This document shows positions 17,505 through 26,736 of a DNA stretch of 64,000 nucleotides, one piece after another (within the stretch, counting starts at the first letter, position 1; every line of letters starts with the position of its first letter). The notes below the pieces were generated by a model that saw only the letters and a program-made list of their open reading frames with translations, ran no database searches and was not told the origin of the DNA. Source of the DNA: Salegentibacter sp. (lineage in GTDB: Bacteria > Bacteroidota > Bacteroidia > Flavobacteriales > Flavobacteriaceae); assembly GCA_017795085.1 (NCBI GenBank), contig CP051246.1:3288514-3352513 (forward strand), in the 5' to 3' direction. The position numbers and the translations under genes were made by a program.

Positions 17505-18308
17505 TTATACTCTTTTTTTATTCTTGTAAGCCACTAGCATATCGATAAGAACGATAGAAGCATCTTCCATATCATTAACAATCCTGTCTATCTTAGCGAT
17601 GATATAGTTATAGAAAATCTGTAATATAATAGCAACAATCAAACCAAATACCGTAGTAAGAAGGGCCACTTTAATACCACCGGCCACAAGTGAAGGCTGC
17701 ATATCCCCTGCTGCTTCAATTCTATCAAAGGCTGTAATCATACCAATTACCGTACCCATAAAACCAAGCATTGGTGCAAGTGCGATAAATAAAGATATCC
17801 AAGATACGTTTTTCTCTAACTGCCCCATTTGCACACCACCGTAAGCAACAACTGCTTTTTCTGCAGCTTCAATGCTTTCGTCGGCACGATCAAGCCCCTG
17901 GTAATAAATAGAAGCCACAGGACCACGTGTATTACGGCAAACTTCTTTCGCAGATTCAACACCACCACTGTTAAGGGCATCTTCTACATTTTTAGCTAGT
18001 TTACGGGTATTGGTAGTAGAAAGATTTAAAAAGATAATTCTCTCTATGGCCACCGCCAAACCAAGAATTAAACATAGTAATACAATCCCCATAAATTCGG
18101 GACCACCTTCAATAAAACGTCTTTTAAGCTCCTGGTGGAAACCTACCGTTTCTTGTTCTGCTTCGTCTGCAGCTGCTCCAGCTTCTTCATCCTGAACAAA
18201 AGTGGCAATAGCACCCTGCATTTCGTTTACATTATTGGCCGCGTTAAGGTTTCCGGTTCCTAACACCATACCTGCGGCGATTACCAAAATAGAAAATAAT
18301 CTTTTCAT
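17505..18308 (-). CDS. exbB: MotA/TolQ/ExbB proton channel family protein
   Basis: The 267-residue protein has an N-terminal hydrophobic leader of about 22 residues. A first membrane segment near 75-95 (GIVLLCLILGLAVAIERII) follows, then a cytoplasmic loop and two more membrane segments around 165-185 and 210-235. The conserved ExbB core reads VSWISLFIALAPMLGFMGTV and MQPSLVAGGIKVALLTTVFG. Together with the two ExbD proteins encoded downstream it forms a proton-driven motor, most likely for TonB-dependent uptake. It is the first gene of its operon. Confidence 0.95.
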   Translation of the reverse strand: MKRLFSILVIAAGMVLGTGNLNAANNVNEMQGAIATFVQDEEAGAAADEAEQETVGFHQELKRRFIEGGPEFMGIVLLCLILGLAVAIERIIFLNLSTTNTRKLAKNVEDALNSGGVESAKEVCRNTRGPVASIYYQGLDRADESIEAAEKAVVAYGGVQMGQLEKNVSWISLFIALAPMLGFMGTVIGMITAFDRIEAAGDMQPSLVAGGIKVALLTTVFGLIVAIILQIFYNYIIAKIDRIVNDMEDASIVLIDMLVAYKNKKRV

Positions 18309-18388
18309 TACTGTTTGTCTTAATTTAATTAGTTAAAGGGTTTAAAGATATAAAAATAATTTTTTATAAAAATACTATAAAAATTCAG

Positions 18389-18476
18389 CAGAGAGGAAGG
18401 GATTCGAACCCTCGATACGCTTGTGACGTATACACACTTTCCAGGCGTGCGCCTTCGACCACTCGGCCACCTCTCT
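18389..18476 (-). tRNA. tRNA-Ser (anticodon GGA)
   Basis: The minus strand folds as a class II tRNA. A 7-bp acceptor stem AGAGAGG/CCTCTCT is followed by a D-arm with GGCCGAGTGG and the anticodon loop CCTGGAAAG with anticodon GGA. A long variable arm (TACG pairing with CGTA) and GGTTCGAATCC as the T-arm complete it. The discriminator base is G, as expected for serine tRNAs. CCA is not encoded. Confidence 0.95.
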
Positions 18477-18547
18477 TTGACTTATTTTTTTAACAGTGCG
18501 CCAAATAACAAAAAAAATTATATTCCGTCAAGTACTTAGCGTTAATT

Positions 18548-19576
18548 TTAAGAGATTTCCCCTCTTAAAGAGGTTTCAAATATAGTCTTAAAGACTTTCG
18601 GGCCTAAATCTTTACCCAAAAGATACATTAATTTAGCAATTGCAGCTTCCGTTGTAATATCTTTTCCAGACACTACCCCAATCTTTTTTAACTGAACACT
18701 GGTTTCATAATGCCCCATGGTTACACTTCCCGCAATACACTGGGTTACATTAATCACATACAACCCATCAGCGATTTTTTCTTTCAGAATATCGATAAAC
18801 CATTGAGCTCCCGGTGCATTACCACTGCCATAGGTTTCCAAAATCACTCCGCGTAAATTTTCTTTTGAAAGCATATGCCGCACCGTACTTTCACTAATCC
18901 CGGGAAACATTTTTAAAATTAGCACCTCATCATTAAAAAAACGATGCAATTTGGTACGCTGCCGGCGGTTTGGCTTCCATAAAGCACTATGGTCTACCGA
19001 AAGATAGACTCCAGATTCTGCCAAAGGCGGATGATTCATAGAAGCAAAAGCTTCAAAATGTTCTGCATTAATTTTGGTAGTTCGGTTTGCACGATATAGC
19101 TTATATTCAAAATACAATCCTACTTCGCTAATTACAGGCCTTCCATTTTTTTGTAAACCTGCAATCTGAATACTGGTAATAAGGTTTTCTTTGGCATCGG
19201 TACGTAAATCTCCTATCGGAAGCTGCGAACCGGTAAAAATAATTGGCTTTGTTAAGTTTTCAAACATAAAACTCAGGGCTGAAGCTGTGTAAGACATGGT
19301 GTCGCTCCCGTGTAAAACCACAAACCCGTCATATGTCTCAAAATGATCCTCTATAGTATCGGCAATCTGCAACCAGGAAGCAGGATCCATATTTGAAGAA
19401 TCTATAGGTTCTTCAAAACTGAGCGTATCGATAGTATGCTCAAGAATCTTTAATTCCGGAATTTTCTGCAGCAACTCATCAAAATTAAAGGCTTTAAGCG
19501 CCCCGGTATCATAATCCTTAATCATCCCGATAGTTCCTCCGGTATATATAAGCAGGATATCAGCCTTTTTTTTCAC
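18548..19576 (-). CDS. ansA: Type I L-asparaginase
   Basis: The 342-residue enzyme hydrolyses L-asparagine to aspartate and ammonia. Both threonine-containing signatures are present: YTGGTIGM at residues 11-18 and LHGSDTMSYTASAL around residues 88-101. There is no signal peptide, and the length fits the cytoplasmic type I enzymes. The -7 promoter element lies only 5 nt before the ATG, so the transcript may be leaderless. Confidence 0.94.
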   Translation of the reverse strand: MKKKADILLIYTGGTIGMIKDYDTGALKAFNFDELLQKIPELKILEHTIDTLSFEEPIDSSNMDPASWLQIADTIEDHFETYDGFVVLHGSDTMSYTASALSFMFENLTKPIIFTGSQLPIGDLRTDAKENLITSIQIAGLQKNGRPVISEVGLYFEYKLYRANRTTKINAEHFEAFASMNHPPLAESGVYLSVDHSALWKPNRRQRTKLHRFFNDEVLILKMFPGISESTVRHMLSKENLRGVILETYGSGNAPGAQWFIDILKEKIADGLYVINVTQCIAGSVTMGHYETSVQLKKIGVVSGKDITTEAAIAKLMYLLGKDLGPKVFKTIFETSLRGEIS

Positions 19577-19581
19577 ACAAA

Positions 19582-19614
19582 CAAAATTACATTAAACATT
19601 ACATAAATAACAAA
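19582..19614 (-). promoter_or_regulatory. Promoter of ansA
   Basis: On the minus strand TTTG (19611-19614) is followed after 21 nt by TAATTTTG (19582-19589), close to the Bacteroidota consensus. The A of the start codon is at 19576, only 5 nt past the element. Confidence 0.7.
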
Positions 19615-19736
19615 GCAACGCCAACTTTAAAAAAATAATTTTTATTGAGCGGTCATCATAGCTTAATAAATCCTTCTTTCAAGGTTTTTATTTACAAGCA
19701 TCGATTTTATTTGTTTAAGATTACCGGCAATAAAGA

Positions 19737-20876
19737 CTACAGGCTTTCAAACACGCTTTCCTTATTAATTACAGGATTGGCATACATTAAAAGATAACTA
19801 TTAAGCTCAAGGGCATTACTCATATCTACACGCCTGCTCACCCTACGTTCAAATTGTCGCTTTTCCTTTTTTGTATATTTATCGGAATAAGTTTCTGAAT
19901 TTTTCAATAAATCATGGGCAATATAATTAGCAGGCCAAAGTCGGTAATTCCTATAAACCGCTTCATCAATTTTGGCGGCAATTGCTTTTAATTGTTCGTT
20001 TACCGAAGCTGTTTTCTCTGCTATTCCCTCAAAAGTTTCTTCACCCAACACTTCACCGGCAGCAATATGAATACGGCCTTTATTACCTGTAGCCCCCTGA
20101 AGGATACTATTAAAATCTTCGTTGGCCGATTTTACATATTCCTCTTTCATACGTTTGGCCATTAACTCAGGCATCTTGAGAATATCGGTAGGATCAAACT
20201 CATAAGAAATGGCCACCGGAACAATCTTTAACTTTTTGAAATAATCGGGCAGGTTAAATTCATCTTTTGCCATCGCAATCATTTTCAGCACGCCTTGTTG
20301 GGTATGATCGCTCCCATCTTTTGTACGCCCTTCACGCTGTGCCATCCAAACCGAACGATTTTCTTCCTGTAACAGATGTTTTATATAGTGAGAAAGCGTA
20401 TTAGAGCTCCGCAACATTTCACGCGGGCCCAGACCACGTTTTACCAGAAAATTCCGGTTTAGCCGGGAAAGCAACATCAAAAAGGGTTTCTGCACCAAAT
20501 TATCTCCAATAGCTGAAGCTGTCATTACCAAATTTTGTTCATAAAGCGTACTATTCAATAAAGAAGTATCCAGTACAATATCGCGATGATTGGAAATATA
20601 AAAATAAGCTTCGTTTTTGTCCAGTTTTTCAAATCCTGAACTCGAGAGACCTTCTGTACTTCTACCCACAACCTGTTGTACGGTATTGTATATAACCTTA
20701 GTTTGAAAATCCCGAATTGAGTGACATTGAGAAATAATAGGACTAATTTCTTCTAAATCTTTCTCAGGGAAAGTAAACTGAAGTAAAGCCTTAATCATGG
20801 GATGCTTCAGGTTTTGTTGAAGTGCTTCCTGCACCTCATCGTCTCGGTAGAATCTTATTTCTTCAAAATCTCTCAC
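19737..20876 (-). CDS. PlsC-like glycerolipid acyltransferase
   Basis: The 379-residue protein resembles 1-acyl-sn-glycerol-3-phosphate acyltransferases. The catalytic block reads SNHRDIVLD at about residues 95-103. It has five residues between His and the last Asp instead of the classical four; D99 is closer. A second block, AQREGRTKDGSD, corresponds to the substrate-binding EGTRS motif. The protein is longer than typical PlsC (about 240) because of extra N- and C-terminal regions and has no obvious membrane helix. I recall similar proteins in Bacteroidota, but the exact acyl acceptor is unproven. Confidence 0.8.
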   Translation of the reverse strand: MRDFEEIRFYRDDEVQEALQQNLKHPMIKALLQFTFPEKDLEEISPIISQCHSIRDFQTKVIYNTVQQVVGRSTEGLSSSGFEKLDKNEAYFYISNHRDIVLDTSLLNSTLYEQNLVMTASAIGDNLVQKPFLMLLSRLNRNFLVKRGLGPREMLRSSNTLSHYIKHLLQEENRSVWMAQREGRTKDGSDHTQQGVLKMIAMAKDEFNLPDYFKKLKIVPVAISYEFDPTDILKMPELMAKRMKEEYVKSANEDFNSILQGATGNKGRIHIAAGEVLGEETFEGIAEKTASVNEQLKAIAAKIDEAVYRNYRLWPANYIAHDLLKNSETYSDKYTKKEKRQFERRVSRRVDMSNALELNSYLLMYANPVINKESVFESL

Positions 20877-20926
20877 TAATAATTTGGTTTTCCTAACAAA
20901 TGAACAAATTTTAATTCTAATTTGCT

Positions 20927-21700
20927 TTAAATACCGAAAATATCTTTAGAATTTTGGGTGGTTTGCAAGGCAATTTCCTCAAGTTCTTTAGCGTATATTT
21001 CTGAAAGTTTTTCAGCTACTTTTAACAAATATTCAGGCTTGTTTCGTTTACCACGAAACGGTGCCGGAGATAAATAAGGCCCATCGGTTTCCAAAACAAT
21101 TTCTTCTAACGGAATTTCTTCTAAAAACGTATCGATTTTTCCGTTTTTAAAAGTTACCACCCCGCCAATTCCAAGTTTCAAATTATAAGAAAGTGCCTGT
21201 TTAGCCTGCTGCAAAGTACCGGTAAAACAATGGAAAACCCCGAAGAGCTTTTCGTCTTTTTCACTTTCGAGCACTTCAAAAACTTCATCAAAAGCATTTC
21301 GACAATGAATAACAATAGGCAATTGATATTTTTTAGCCAGGCGAATTTGCCTGCGGAAAGCATCCTGCTGAATTTCAAGAGTAGATTGATCCCAATATAA
21401 ATCAACACCTATCTCCCCTATCGCATAAAACTCCTGAGTGGCTTCAGAAAGCTGTTTTTCAACTTTTTCAAGTTCTTCTTCATAATTTTCTTTTACATGT
21501 GTGGGATGCAAACCCGCCATCAAAAATACATGCTCAGGATATTTTTTCTTTAAATCATACATCGCCGGAACATATCCTGAATCTATGGCAGGTAAGAAAA
21601 AGCGCTTAATATTTTGCTGAAAAGCTTCCTTTATTAACTTTTCCCGGTCTTCGTTGTAATCTTCGCTATAAAGATGAATATGTGTATCAGTAAAAATCAT
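20927..21700 (-). CDS. TatD family metal-dependent hydrolase
   Basis: The 257-residue TIM-barrel protein starts MIFTDTHIHLYSED with the metal-binding HxH at residues 7-9. It then shows IGEIGVDLYWD, PIVIHCRNAFDEV, GVFHCFTGTLQQA and LETDGPYLSPAP, which are the ordered signatures of TatD-type deoxyribonucleases. Such proteins act as 3'-5' DNA exonucleases in repair or DNA turnover. I used the ATG at 21700 because the family begins at this Met; an upstream start at 21727 adds nine weak residues. Confidence 0.92.
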   Translation of the reverse strand: MIFTDTHIHLYSEDYNEDREKLIKEAFQQNIKRFFLPAIDSGYVPAMYDLKKKYPEHVFLMAGLHPTHVKENYEEELEKVEKQLSEATQEFYAIGEIGVDLYWDQSTLEIQQDAFRRQIRLAKKYQLPIVIHCRNAFDEVFEVLESEKDEKLFGVFHCFTGTLQQAKQALSYNLKLGIGGVVTFKNGKIDTFLEEIPLEEIVLETDGPYLSPAPFRGKRNKPEYLLKVAEKLSEIYAKELEEIALQTTQNSKDIFGI

Positions 21701-21728
21701 AAATGCAAAAATATTTATTTTGAACAAC

Positions 21729-21736
21729 TATCTTTG
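21729..21736 (+). promoter_or_regulatory. -7 promoter element for the retropepsin-like gene
   Basis: TATCTTTG matches TAnnTTTG, 14 nt before the ATG at 21751. Confidence 0.55.
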
Positions 21737-21750
21737 TCAAAAAGCAGAGA

Positions 21751-22185
21751 ATGTCTTTAAAGAAATTGCTAAAAGAAAAAGGATACAAGCGTATCAAGTT
21801 GGAATTCACGAAAACCAACCACCTGGAATTGGTAGCAAAAATCAATAACATAGAAGGGAATTTCATTTTAGACACCGGTGCTTCAAGCACTTGTGTCGGG
21901 ATGGAATCGGTAAAACACTTTAAGCTATTGGCCGAAGATAGTGACATAAAAGCTGCCGGTGCCGGAGCTACTGATATGCTTACTCAAATAGCACAAAAAA
22001 ATCAAATTGAAATAAAAGGCTGGAAAAAGAAAAAAGTAGACCTGGTACTCTTTGACCTACGGCACGTAAATGAAGCGTTAATAAACCATGATGCCGAAAA
22101 AGTTCACGGGATTATTGGCGCCGATTTATTAAAACGTGGCAAAGCCATTATAGATTACAAGAATAAATCGCTGTATTTAAAGTAA
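21751..22185 (+). CDS. Single-domain retropepsin-like aspartic protease
   Basis: The 144-residue protein has the clan AA catalytic motif FILDTGASST with Asp at about residue 41, and a C-terminal HGIIGADLLKRGKAIIDY matching the second conserved strand-turn of retropepsins. With one DTGA motif it should be active only as a homodimer. It has no signal peptide or membrane segment, so it is predicted to be cytoplasmic. The substrate is unknown. It is divergent from the TatD-type gene and stands alone. Confidence 0.82.
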   Translation: MSLKKLLKEKGYKRIKLEFTKTNHLELVAKINNIEGNFILDTGASSTCVGMESVKHFKLLAEDSDIKAAGAGATDMLTQIAQKNQIEIKGWKKKKVDLVLFDLRHVNEALINHDAEKVHGIIGADLLKRGKAIIDYKNKSLYLK

Positions 22186-22273
22186 CTAAGCATTTTAGGG
22201 GAAATTTCCCCCTTGCCCCGCCTGCAGGTATTCGCTAGATTTGAAACAAAGTTAATGTTAGCATGCCAGTTGT

Positions 22274-22348
22274 GTTCAAGAAAAACTCCCATAAATCATT
22301 ATTTTTTACCGCATTGGTATTACAGTTATTGGAGTTTTATTCTTGAAC
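22274..22348. repeat. 75-bp inverted repeat of unknown role
   Basis: GTTCAAGAAAAACTCC (22274-22289) is matched by GGAGTTTTATTCTTGAAC (22331-22348) as reverse complement, apart from a two-base bulge. The loop is about 41 nt. It sits between the retropepsin gene and the following terminator. It could be a structured RNA or the remains of a small mobile element. Confidence 0.55.
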
Positions 22349-22391
22349 ATTGTCTCTTTTGTTTTATTTTAATTTGTTATTGTAACAAACT

Positions 22392-22427
22392 AAAAAGGAG
22401 GATTTTCACGAATCCTCCTTTTTTTAT
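22392..22427. terminator. Bidirectional terminator between the retropepsin gene and sucB
   Basis: AAAAAGGAGGATT pairs with AATCCTCCTTTTT. The A-run before and T-run after allow function on both strands; the neighbouring genes converge here. Confidence 0.85.
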
Positions 22428-22446
22428 GATCTGATAAAAACGGCTT

Positions 22447-23715
22447 TTATAACTCCAAAGCCCGTTTTATGTCGTTATCCATCAATAATTCCTCCGGATT
22501 CTCAATAGCTTCTTTTATCGCTACCAAGAAACCAACAGATTCTTTCCCGTCAATAATTCGATGATCGTAGGAAAGTGCCACATACATAATAGGACGAATT
22601 TCAACATGGCCATCTATAGCCACAGGACGTTCTACAATGTTATGCATTCCTAAAATTGCACTTTGCGGAGGATTGATAATTGGCGTAGAAAGCATTGATC
22701 CAAACACACCGCCATTAGTAATGGTAAAGGTACCTCCGGTCATTTCATCAACAGTAATTTTCCCATCTCTGGCACGAAGAGCAAGTCGCTTCACCTCATC
22801 TTCGACACCTCTAAAGCTTAAATTTTCAGCATTTCTAATTACCGGCACCATAAGTCCTTTAGGTCCTGAAACCGCAATACTCACATCTTTATAATCGTAA
22901 GTAATTTGATGATCACCATCTATCATAGAGTTTACATCAGGATACATATCTAAAGCCCGAACTACAGCCAGGGTAAAGAAAGACATAAAGCCCAAACTTA
23001 CTCCGTGTTTTTCTTTAAATTCTTCCTTATACTTTTTGCGAAGCGTAAAAATTGGTGACATATCTACCTCATTAAAGGTAGTCAGCATAGCCGTATCGTT
23101 TTTAGCAGAAACCAAACGTTTAGCCACTTTACGCCTTAGCATAGACATTTTTTTCTTTTCTTCTCCTCGTTTCCCCTTACCAGGAGAGCCCATAGAAGCC
23201 TTAGCCTGGACCGCATCTTCTTTGGTAATTCGCCCATCTTTACCACTTCCTTTTACATCTTTGGCATCAATTCCTTTTTCATCAAGAATTTTTTTGGCCG
23301 CAGGCGAAGGAGAACCGGTTGCATAAGTTTCTTTTGAATCCTCTTGTTTTGGTTCAGCCTTTTCACTATCCCCTTTTTGATCTTTCTCTTCCCGTTGTTT
23401 ATCAACATCTTTTTCGTCACCTCCATCAGAAGCGTCATCTTTTTTCTCTTTAGCGTCATCACCACCATCGGGTTTTGAAGCTTCGGTATCGATAAGGCAA
23501 ACCACTTCGCCTACTTCTACCGCATCACCTTCTTCAGCCTTTAGGGTAATAATCCCACTGGCTTCAGCAGGCAGTTCTAAAGTAGCTTTATCGCTGTCAA
23601 CCTCAGCAATCGCCTGGTCTTTTTCAACATAATCACCATCTTCTACCAGCCACTGGGCTATTTCAACTTCGGTTATCGATTCTCCCGGAGAAGGGACTTT
23701 CATTTCTAAGGCCAT
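22447..23715 (-). CDS. sucB: Dihydrolipoyllysine-residue succinyltransferase (E2 of 2-oxoglutarate dehydrogenase)
   Basis: The 422-residue E2 subunit transfers the succinyl group to CoA in the TCA cycle. The lipoyl domain occupies residues 1-76 with [14 protein letters not shown]43 is the predicted lipoylated lysine. A highly charged Asp/Glu/Lys linker runs from about 80 to 130. The peripheral subunit-binding domain follows at about 134-170 ([20 protein letters not shown]), and the catalytic domain ends with [16 protein letters not shown] carrying the active-site His. It lies 84 nt downstream of sucA on the same strand. Confidence 0.96.
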   Translation of the reverse strand: MALEMKVPSPGESITEVEIAQWLVEDGDYVEKDQAIAEVDSDKATLELPAEASGIITLKAEEGDAVEVGEVVCLIDTEASKPDGGDDAKEKKDDASDGGDEKDVDKQREEKDQKGDSEKAEPKQEDSKETYATGSPSPAAKKILDEKGIDAKDVKGSGKDGRITKEDAVQAKASMGSPGKGKRGEEKKKMSMLRRKVAKRLVSAKNDTAMLTTFNEVDMSPIFTLRKKYKEEFKEKHGVSLGFMSFFTLAVVRALDMYPDVNSMIDGDHQITYDYKDVSIAVSGPKGLMVPVIRNAENLSFRGVEDEVKRLALRARDGKITVDEMTGGTFTITNGGVFGSMLSTPIINPPQSAILGMHNIVERPVAIDGHVEIRPIMYVALSYDHRIIDGKESVGFLVAIKEAIENPEELLMDNDIKRALEL

Positions 23716-23799
23716 GATCTTGATTTTTTATTTTTTGGTCATTGCTACAAGGCAGAAACTATTGAGTTCTGCCCGGTAGTAACAGATTTTAATTTAAGT

Positions 23800-26568
23800 T
23801 TATTCTTCTAAATTTTTATCGAATACGCATGCGATTACTTTATCGTGTCGCTTTTTAAACCGAACAGCACTTCCGGCCGCCGGCGAACCGTAAAATTTAC
23901 GGCTGCAAACTCTAAAGTTTTTCGCTTCATCAAAATGAAGCAACATATGCCCATAAGCCCCCATATTTCTAGGTTCTTCCTGAGCCCATACAATATCGTC
24001 CGCGTTTTTGTATTTTTTAATCGCTTTTTTCATTTCACTAACCGGAAGTGGGAATAACTGTTCTACCCTTACCAGGGCAACATCATCCCGTTCATTCTCT
24101 TCACGAGATTTCAACAAATCGTAGTAAAATTTACCGGTACAGAATACCAGGGATTTCACTTTTTTAACATCAGCCTGCTCATCATCTAAAAACGGTTTAA
24201 AACTTCCGTTAGCAAATTCTTCTTTACTTGAAATCACTTTAGGATGCCTAAGCAAACTTTTTGGAGTAAAAACTATTAATGGTTTTCTAAACCCGGCTTT
24301 CATTTGCCTACGCAATAAATGAAACATATTTGCAGGGGTGGTAACATCGGCTACATACATATTATCTTTAGCACAAAGCTGAAGAAAACGCTCCATTCTT
24401 GCTGAGGAGTGTTCTGCCCCCTGGCCTTCGTAACCGTGGGGAAGCAACATCACCAAACCGTTTTGCAGTTTCCATTTATCTTCAGCAGCAGAAATATACT
24501 GATCTATCATAATCTGGGCACCGTTTACAAAATCCCCAAATTGCGCTTCCCAAATGGTCAAGGTTTTTGGGCTGGCCATAGCATAGCCATAATCAAAACC
24601 TACCACTCCATATTCTGAAAGCGGTGAATTATAAATAAAGAAATCACCATCCCGACCTTCAATATTATTATGCAGGATCACTTCCTCTTCACTATCTTCA
24701 ACTTTTAATACCCCATGACGATGTGAGAAAGTACCACGTTCACTATCCTGCCCGCTTATTCTGATGTTATACCCCTCGGTCATTAAAGCACCGTAAGCCA
24801 AATGCTCGGCCATTGCCCAATCGAGCTTATTGGTCTCAAAGTACATTTTCTTACGGGCATCGATCAATTTTACAATTTTTCGAAGAAATTTTTTATCCTC
24901 CGGAAGCTCAGAAACGGCTTTAGCTACTTTATCGAGTTTTTCTAACTCGAAGCTAGTATCTACCTTTTCCATCATCCGGTCTTCCAGCACATTTTCAAAA
25001 CCTTCCCACTCATCCTGCATAAACGGAGTTACATGGGTAGTATTTTCCTTTCGGGAATCTTCAAGGTCTTCTTCAAGGCTGGTTTTATATTTTTCTTCCA
25101 GAGATTTCACATAATCCGCATCAATAATTCCCGCCTCTTTGAGTTTTTCAGCATAAATATCGCGGGTATTCTTATGTTTGGCAATAGCTTTGTATAATTT
25201 TGGCTGTGTAAAACGAGGTTCATCACCTTCATTATGCCCATATTTTCTATAGCCCAGCATATCAATAAACACATCACGTTTAAATTTCATCCTAAAATCC
25301 AATGCAAAAAGGATGGCATGAACCACAGCTTCCGCATCATCGGCATTTACGTGCAATACCGGAGAAAGGGTTACTTTGGCCACATCGGTACAATAGGTAG
25401 AAGAACGTGCATCAAGGTAGTTGGTGGTAAATCCAATTTGGTTATTCACTACAATATGAATAGTCCCGCCGGTTTTGTAACCGTCTAACTGGGCCATCTG
25501 AACCAGTTCATAAACTACACCCTGAGCAGCAATGGCTGCATCTCCATGTACCAATATAGGTAACACCTTACTATTATCCCCTTCATACCGCCGGTCTTGC
25601 TTTGCCCGGGATATTCCTTCAACCACAGGACCTACGGTTTCAAGGTGAGAAGGATTTGGCGCGATATTAATATTGATTCCTTTTCCTTTATCGGTCAATC
25701 GGCAGGAAGTCCAGCCCAGGTGATATTTTACGTCACCGTCAAAAATATCCTGTTCATAATCCTTTCCGTCAAATTCACTAAAAATATCTTTGGCGCTTTT
25801 ACCAAAAATATTGGTTAGGGTATTTAATCGCCCACGGTGGGCCATTCCCATTACAAAGTCTTTTACACCGTATTCAGCGGCTTTTTCTATAAGAGAATCC
25901 AAAGCGGGTATTAAACTTTCTCCACCTTCCAGGGAAAAACGTTTTTGGCCTACATATTTAGTATGTAAAAAGCTTTCAAAAGAAACTGCTTCATTGAGTT
26001 TCTTAAGAATTTGTTTCTTGTGTTCATTATCGAACTTAGGCTGATTTTCATTGATATTAAGCTTATCCTGAATCCATTCTATTTCTTCAGGTGTTCTAAT
26101 AAACATATATTCAATACCAATAGAATCGCAGTATATCTTCTCAAGATGGGTTATAATATCTTCAAGACTGCTTGGGCCAACACTCAAAATATCACCGGCA
26201 TTAAAGGTGGTTTTTAAATCTTCTTTAGAAAGCCCAAAATTCTCGATATTCAAGGTTGGGCTATATTTCCGCCGTTCCCTTACCGGATTGGTTTTTGTAA
26301 ACAGATGGCCACGGGTACGATACCCGTCTATTAACCTGATTACCTGAAATTCTTTAATTACGTGATCGGGAATCTTACCTTCTTCAAAAGCAACCGGGGC
26401 GCCTTCCAAGACTTCCTCAGGAATCCCGTTTTGCTCCATCCCGAAATCAAAGCCCTGAAAAAAAGCCCTCCAACTGGGCTCAACACTATCGGGGTATTTT
26501 AGATATTGATCGTATAAATCGGCAAAATATGCAGTATGTGCAGCATTTAGAAATGAAAATCTATCCAT
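23800..26568 (-). CDS. sucA: 2-oxoglutarate dehydrogenase E1 component
   Basis: The 922-residue thiamine-diphosphate enzyme decarboxylates 2-oxoglutarate and passes the succinyl group to E2. Its N-terminus (RFSFLNAAHTAYFADLYDQY), the segment DFVMGMAHRGRLNTL, the ThDP/Mg region ILVHGDAAIAAQGVVYE and GYRKYGHNEGDEPRFTQP are all typical of homodimeric bacterial E1o. The length is normal. It is the promoter-proximal gene of sucA-sucB. The E3 gene is not in this window. Confidence 0.97.
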   Translation of the reverse strand: MDRFSFLNAAHTAYFADLYDQYLKYPDSVEPSWRAFFQGFDFGMEQNGIPEEVLEGAPVAFEEGKIPDHVIKEFQVIRLIDGYRTRGHLFTKTNPVRERRKYSPTLNIENFGLSKEDLKTTFNAGDILSVGPSSLEDIITHLEKIYCDSIGIEYMFIRTPEEIEWIQDKLNINENQPKFDNEHKKQILKKLNEAVSFESFLHTKYVGQKRFSLEGGESLIPALDSLIEKAAEYGVKDFVMGMAHRGRLNTLTNIFGKSAKDIFSEFDGKDYEQDIFDGDVKYHLGWTSCRLTDKGKGININIAPNPSHLETVGPVVEGISRAKQDRRYEGDNSKVLPILVHGDAAIAAQGVVYELVQMAQLDGYKTGGTIHIVVNNQIGFTTNYLDARSSTYCTDVAKVTLSPVLHVNADDAEAVVHAILFALDFRMKFKRDVFIDMLGYRKYGHNEGDEPRFTQPKLYKAIAKHKNTRDIYAEKLKEAGIIDADYVKSLEEKYKTSLEEDLEDSRKENTTHVTPFMQDEWEGFENVLEDRMMEKVDTSFELEKLDKVAKAVSELPEDKKFLRKIVKLIDARKKMYFETNKLDWAMAEHLAYGALMTEGYNIRISGQDSERGTFSHRHGVLKVEDSEEEVILHNNIEGRDGDFFIYNSPLSEYGVVGFDYGYAMASPKTLTIWEAQFGDFVNGAQIMIDQYISAAEDKWKLQNGLVMLLPHGYEGQGAEHSSARMERFLQLCAKDNMYVADVTTPANMFHLLRRQMKAGFRKPLIVFTPKSLLRHPKVISSKEEFANGSFKPFLDDEQADVKKVKSLVFCTGKFYYDLLKSREENERDDVALVRVEQLFPLPVSEMKKAIKKYKNADDIVWAQEEPRNMGAYGHMLLHFDEAKNFRVCSRKFYGSPAAGSAVRFKKRHDKVIACVFDKNLEE

Positions 26569-26606
26569 AAGGTGGAAACTAATGTCTCTTTAAAGTATAA
26601 AACAGT

Positions 26607-26614
26607 GCAAAAAT
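26607..26614 (-). promoter_or_regulatory. -7 promoter element for sucA-sucB
   Basis: On the minus strand this is TATTTTTG, 38 nt before the sucA ATG at 26568. Confidence 0.6.
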
Positions 26615-26736
26615 ACAATTTTTAAAAAAAAGAGCCTTTAGTAAACCATATATTTATCTTATGCCTTATAAGAATTTTAACATTGAGAGCGCTCAATTTA
26701 ACGTGAAAAAGCCAAGATCTCTTATCAAATTCTTAA

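Noticed and set aside
22213..22434. Open reading frame of 73 codons between the retropepsin gene and sucB
   Set aside because: It runs through the 75-bp inverted repeat and the terminator hairpin, has a strange composition and no recognisable motif.
26682..26697. Inverted repeat ATTGAG-AGCG-CTCAAT between sucA and the polyprenyl synthase gene
   Set aside because: Arms of only 6 bp with no T-run; expected by chance in AT-rich DNA. It could be an operator, but there is no second copy.
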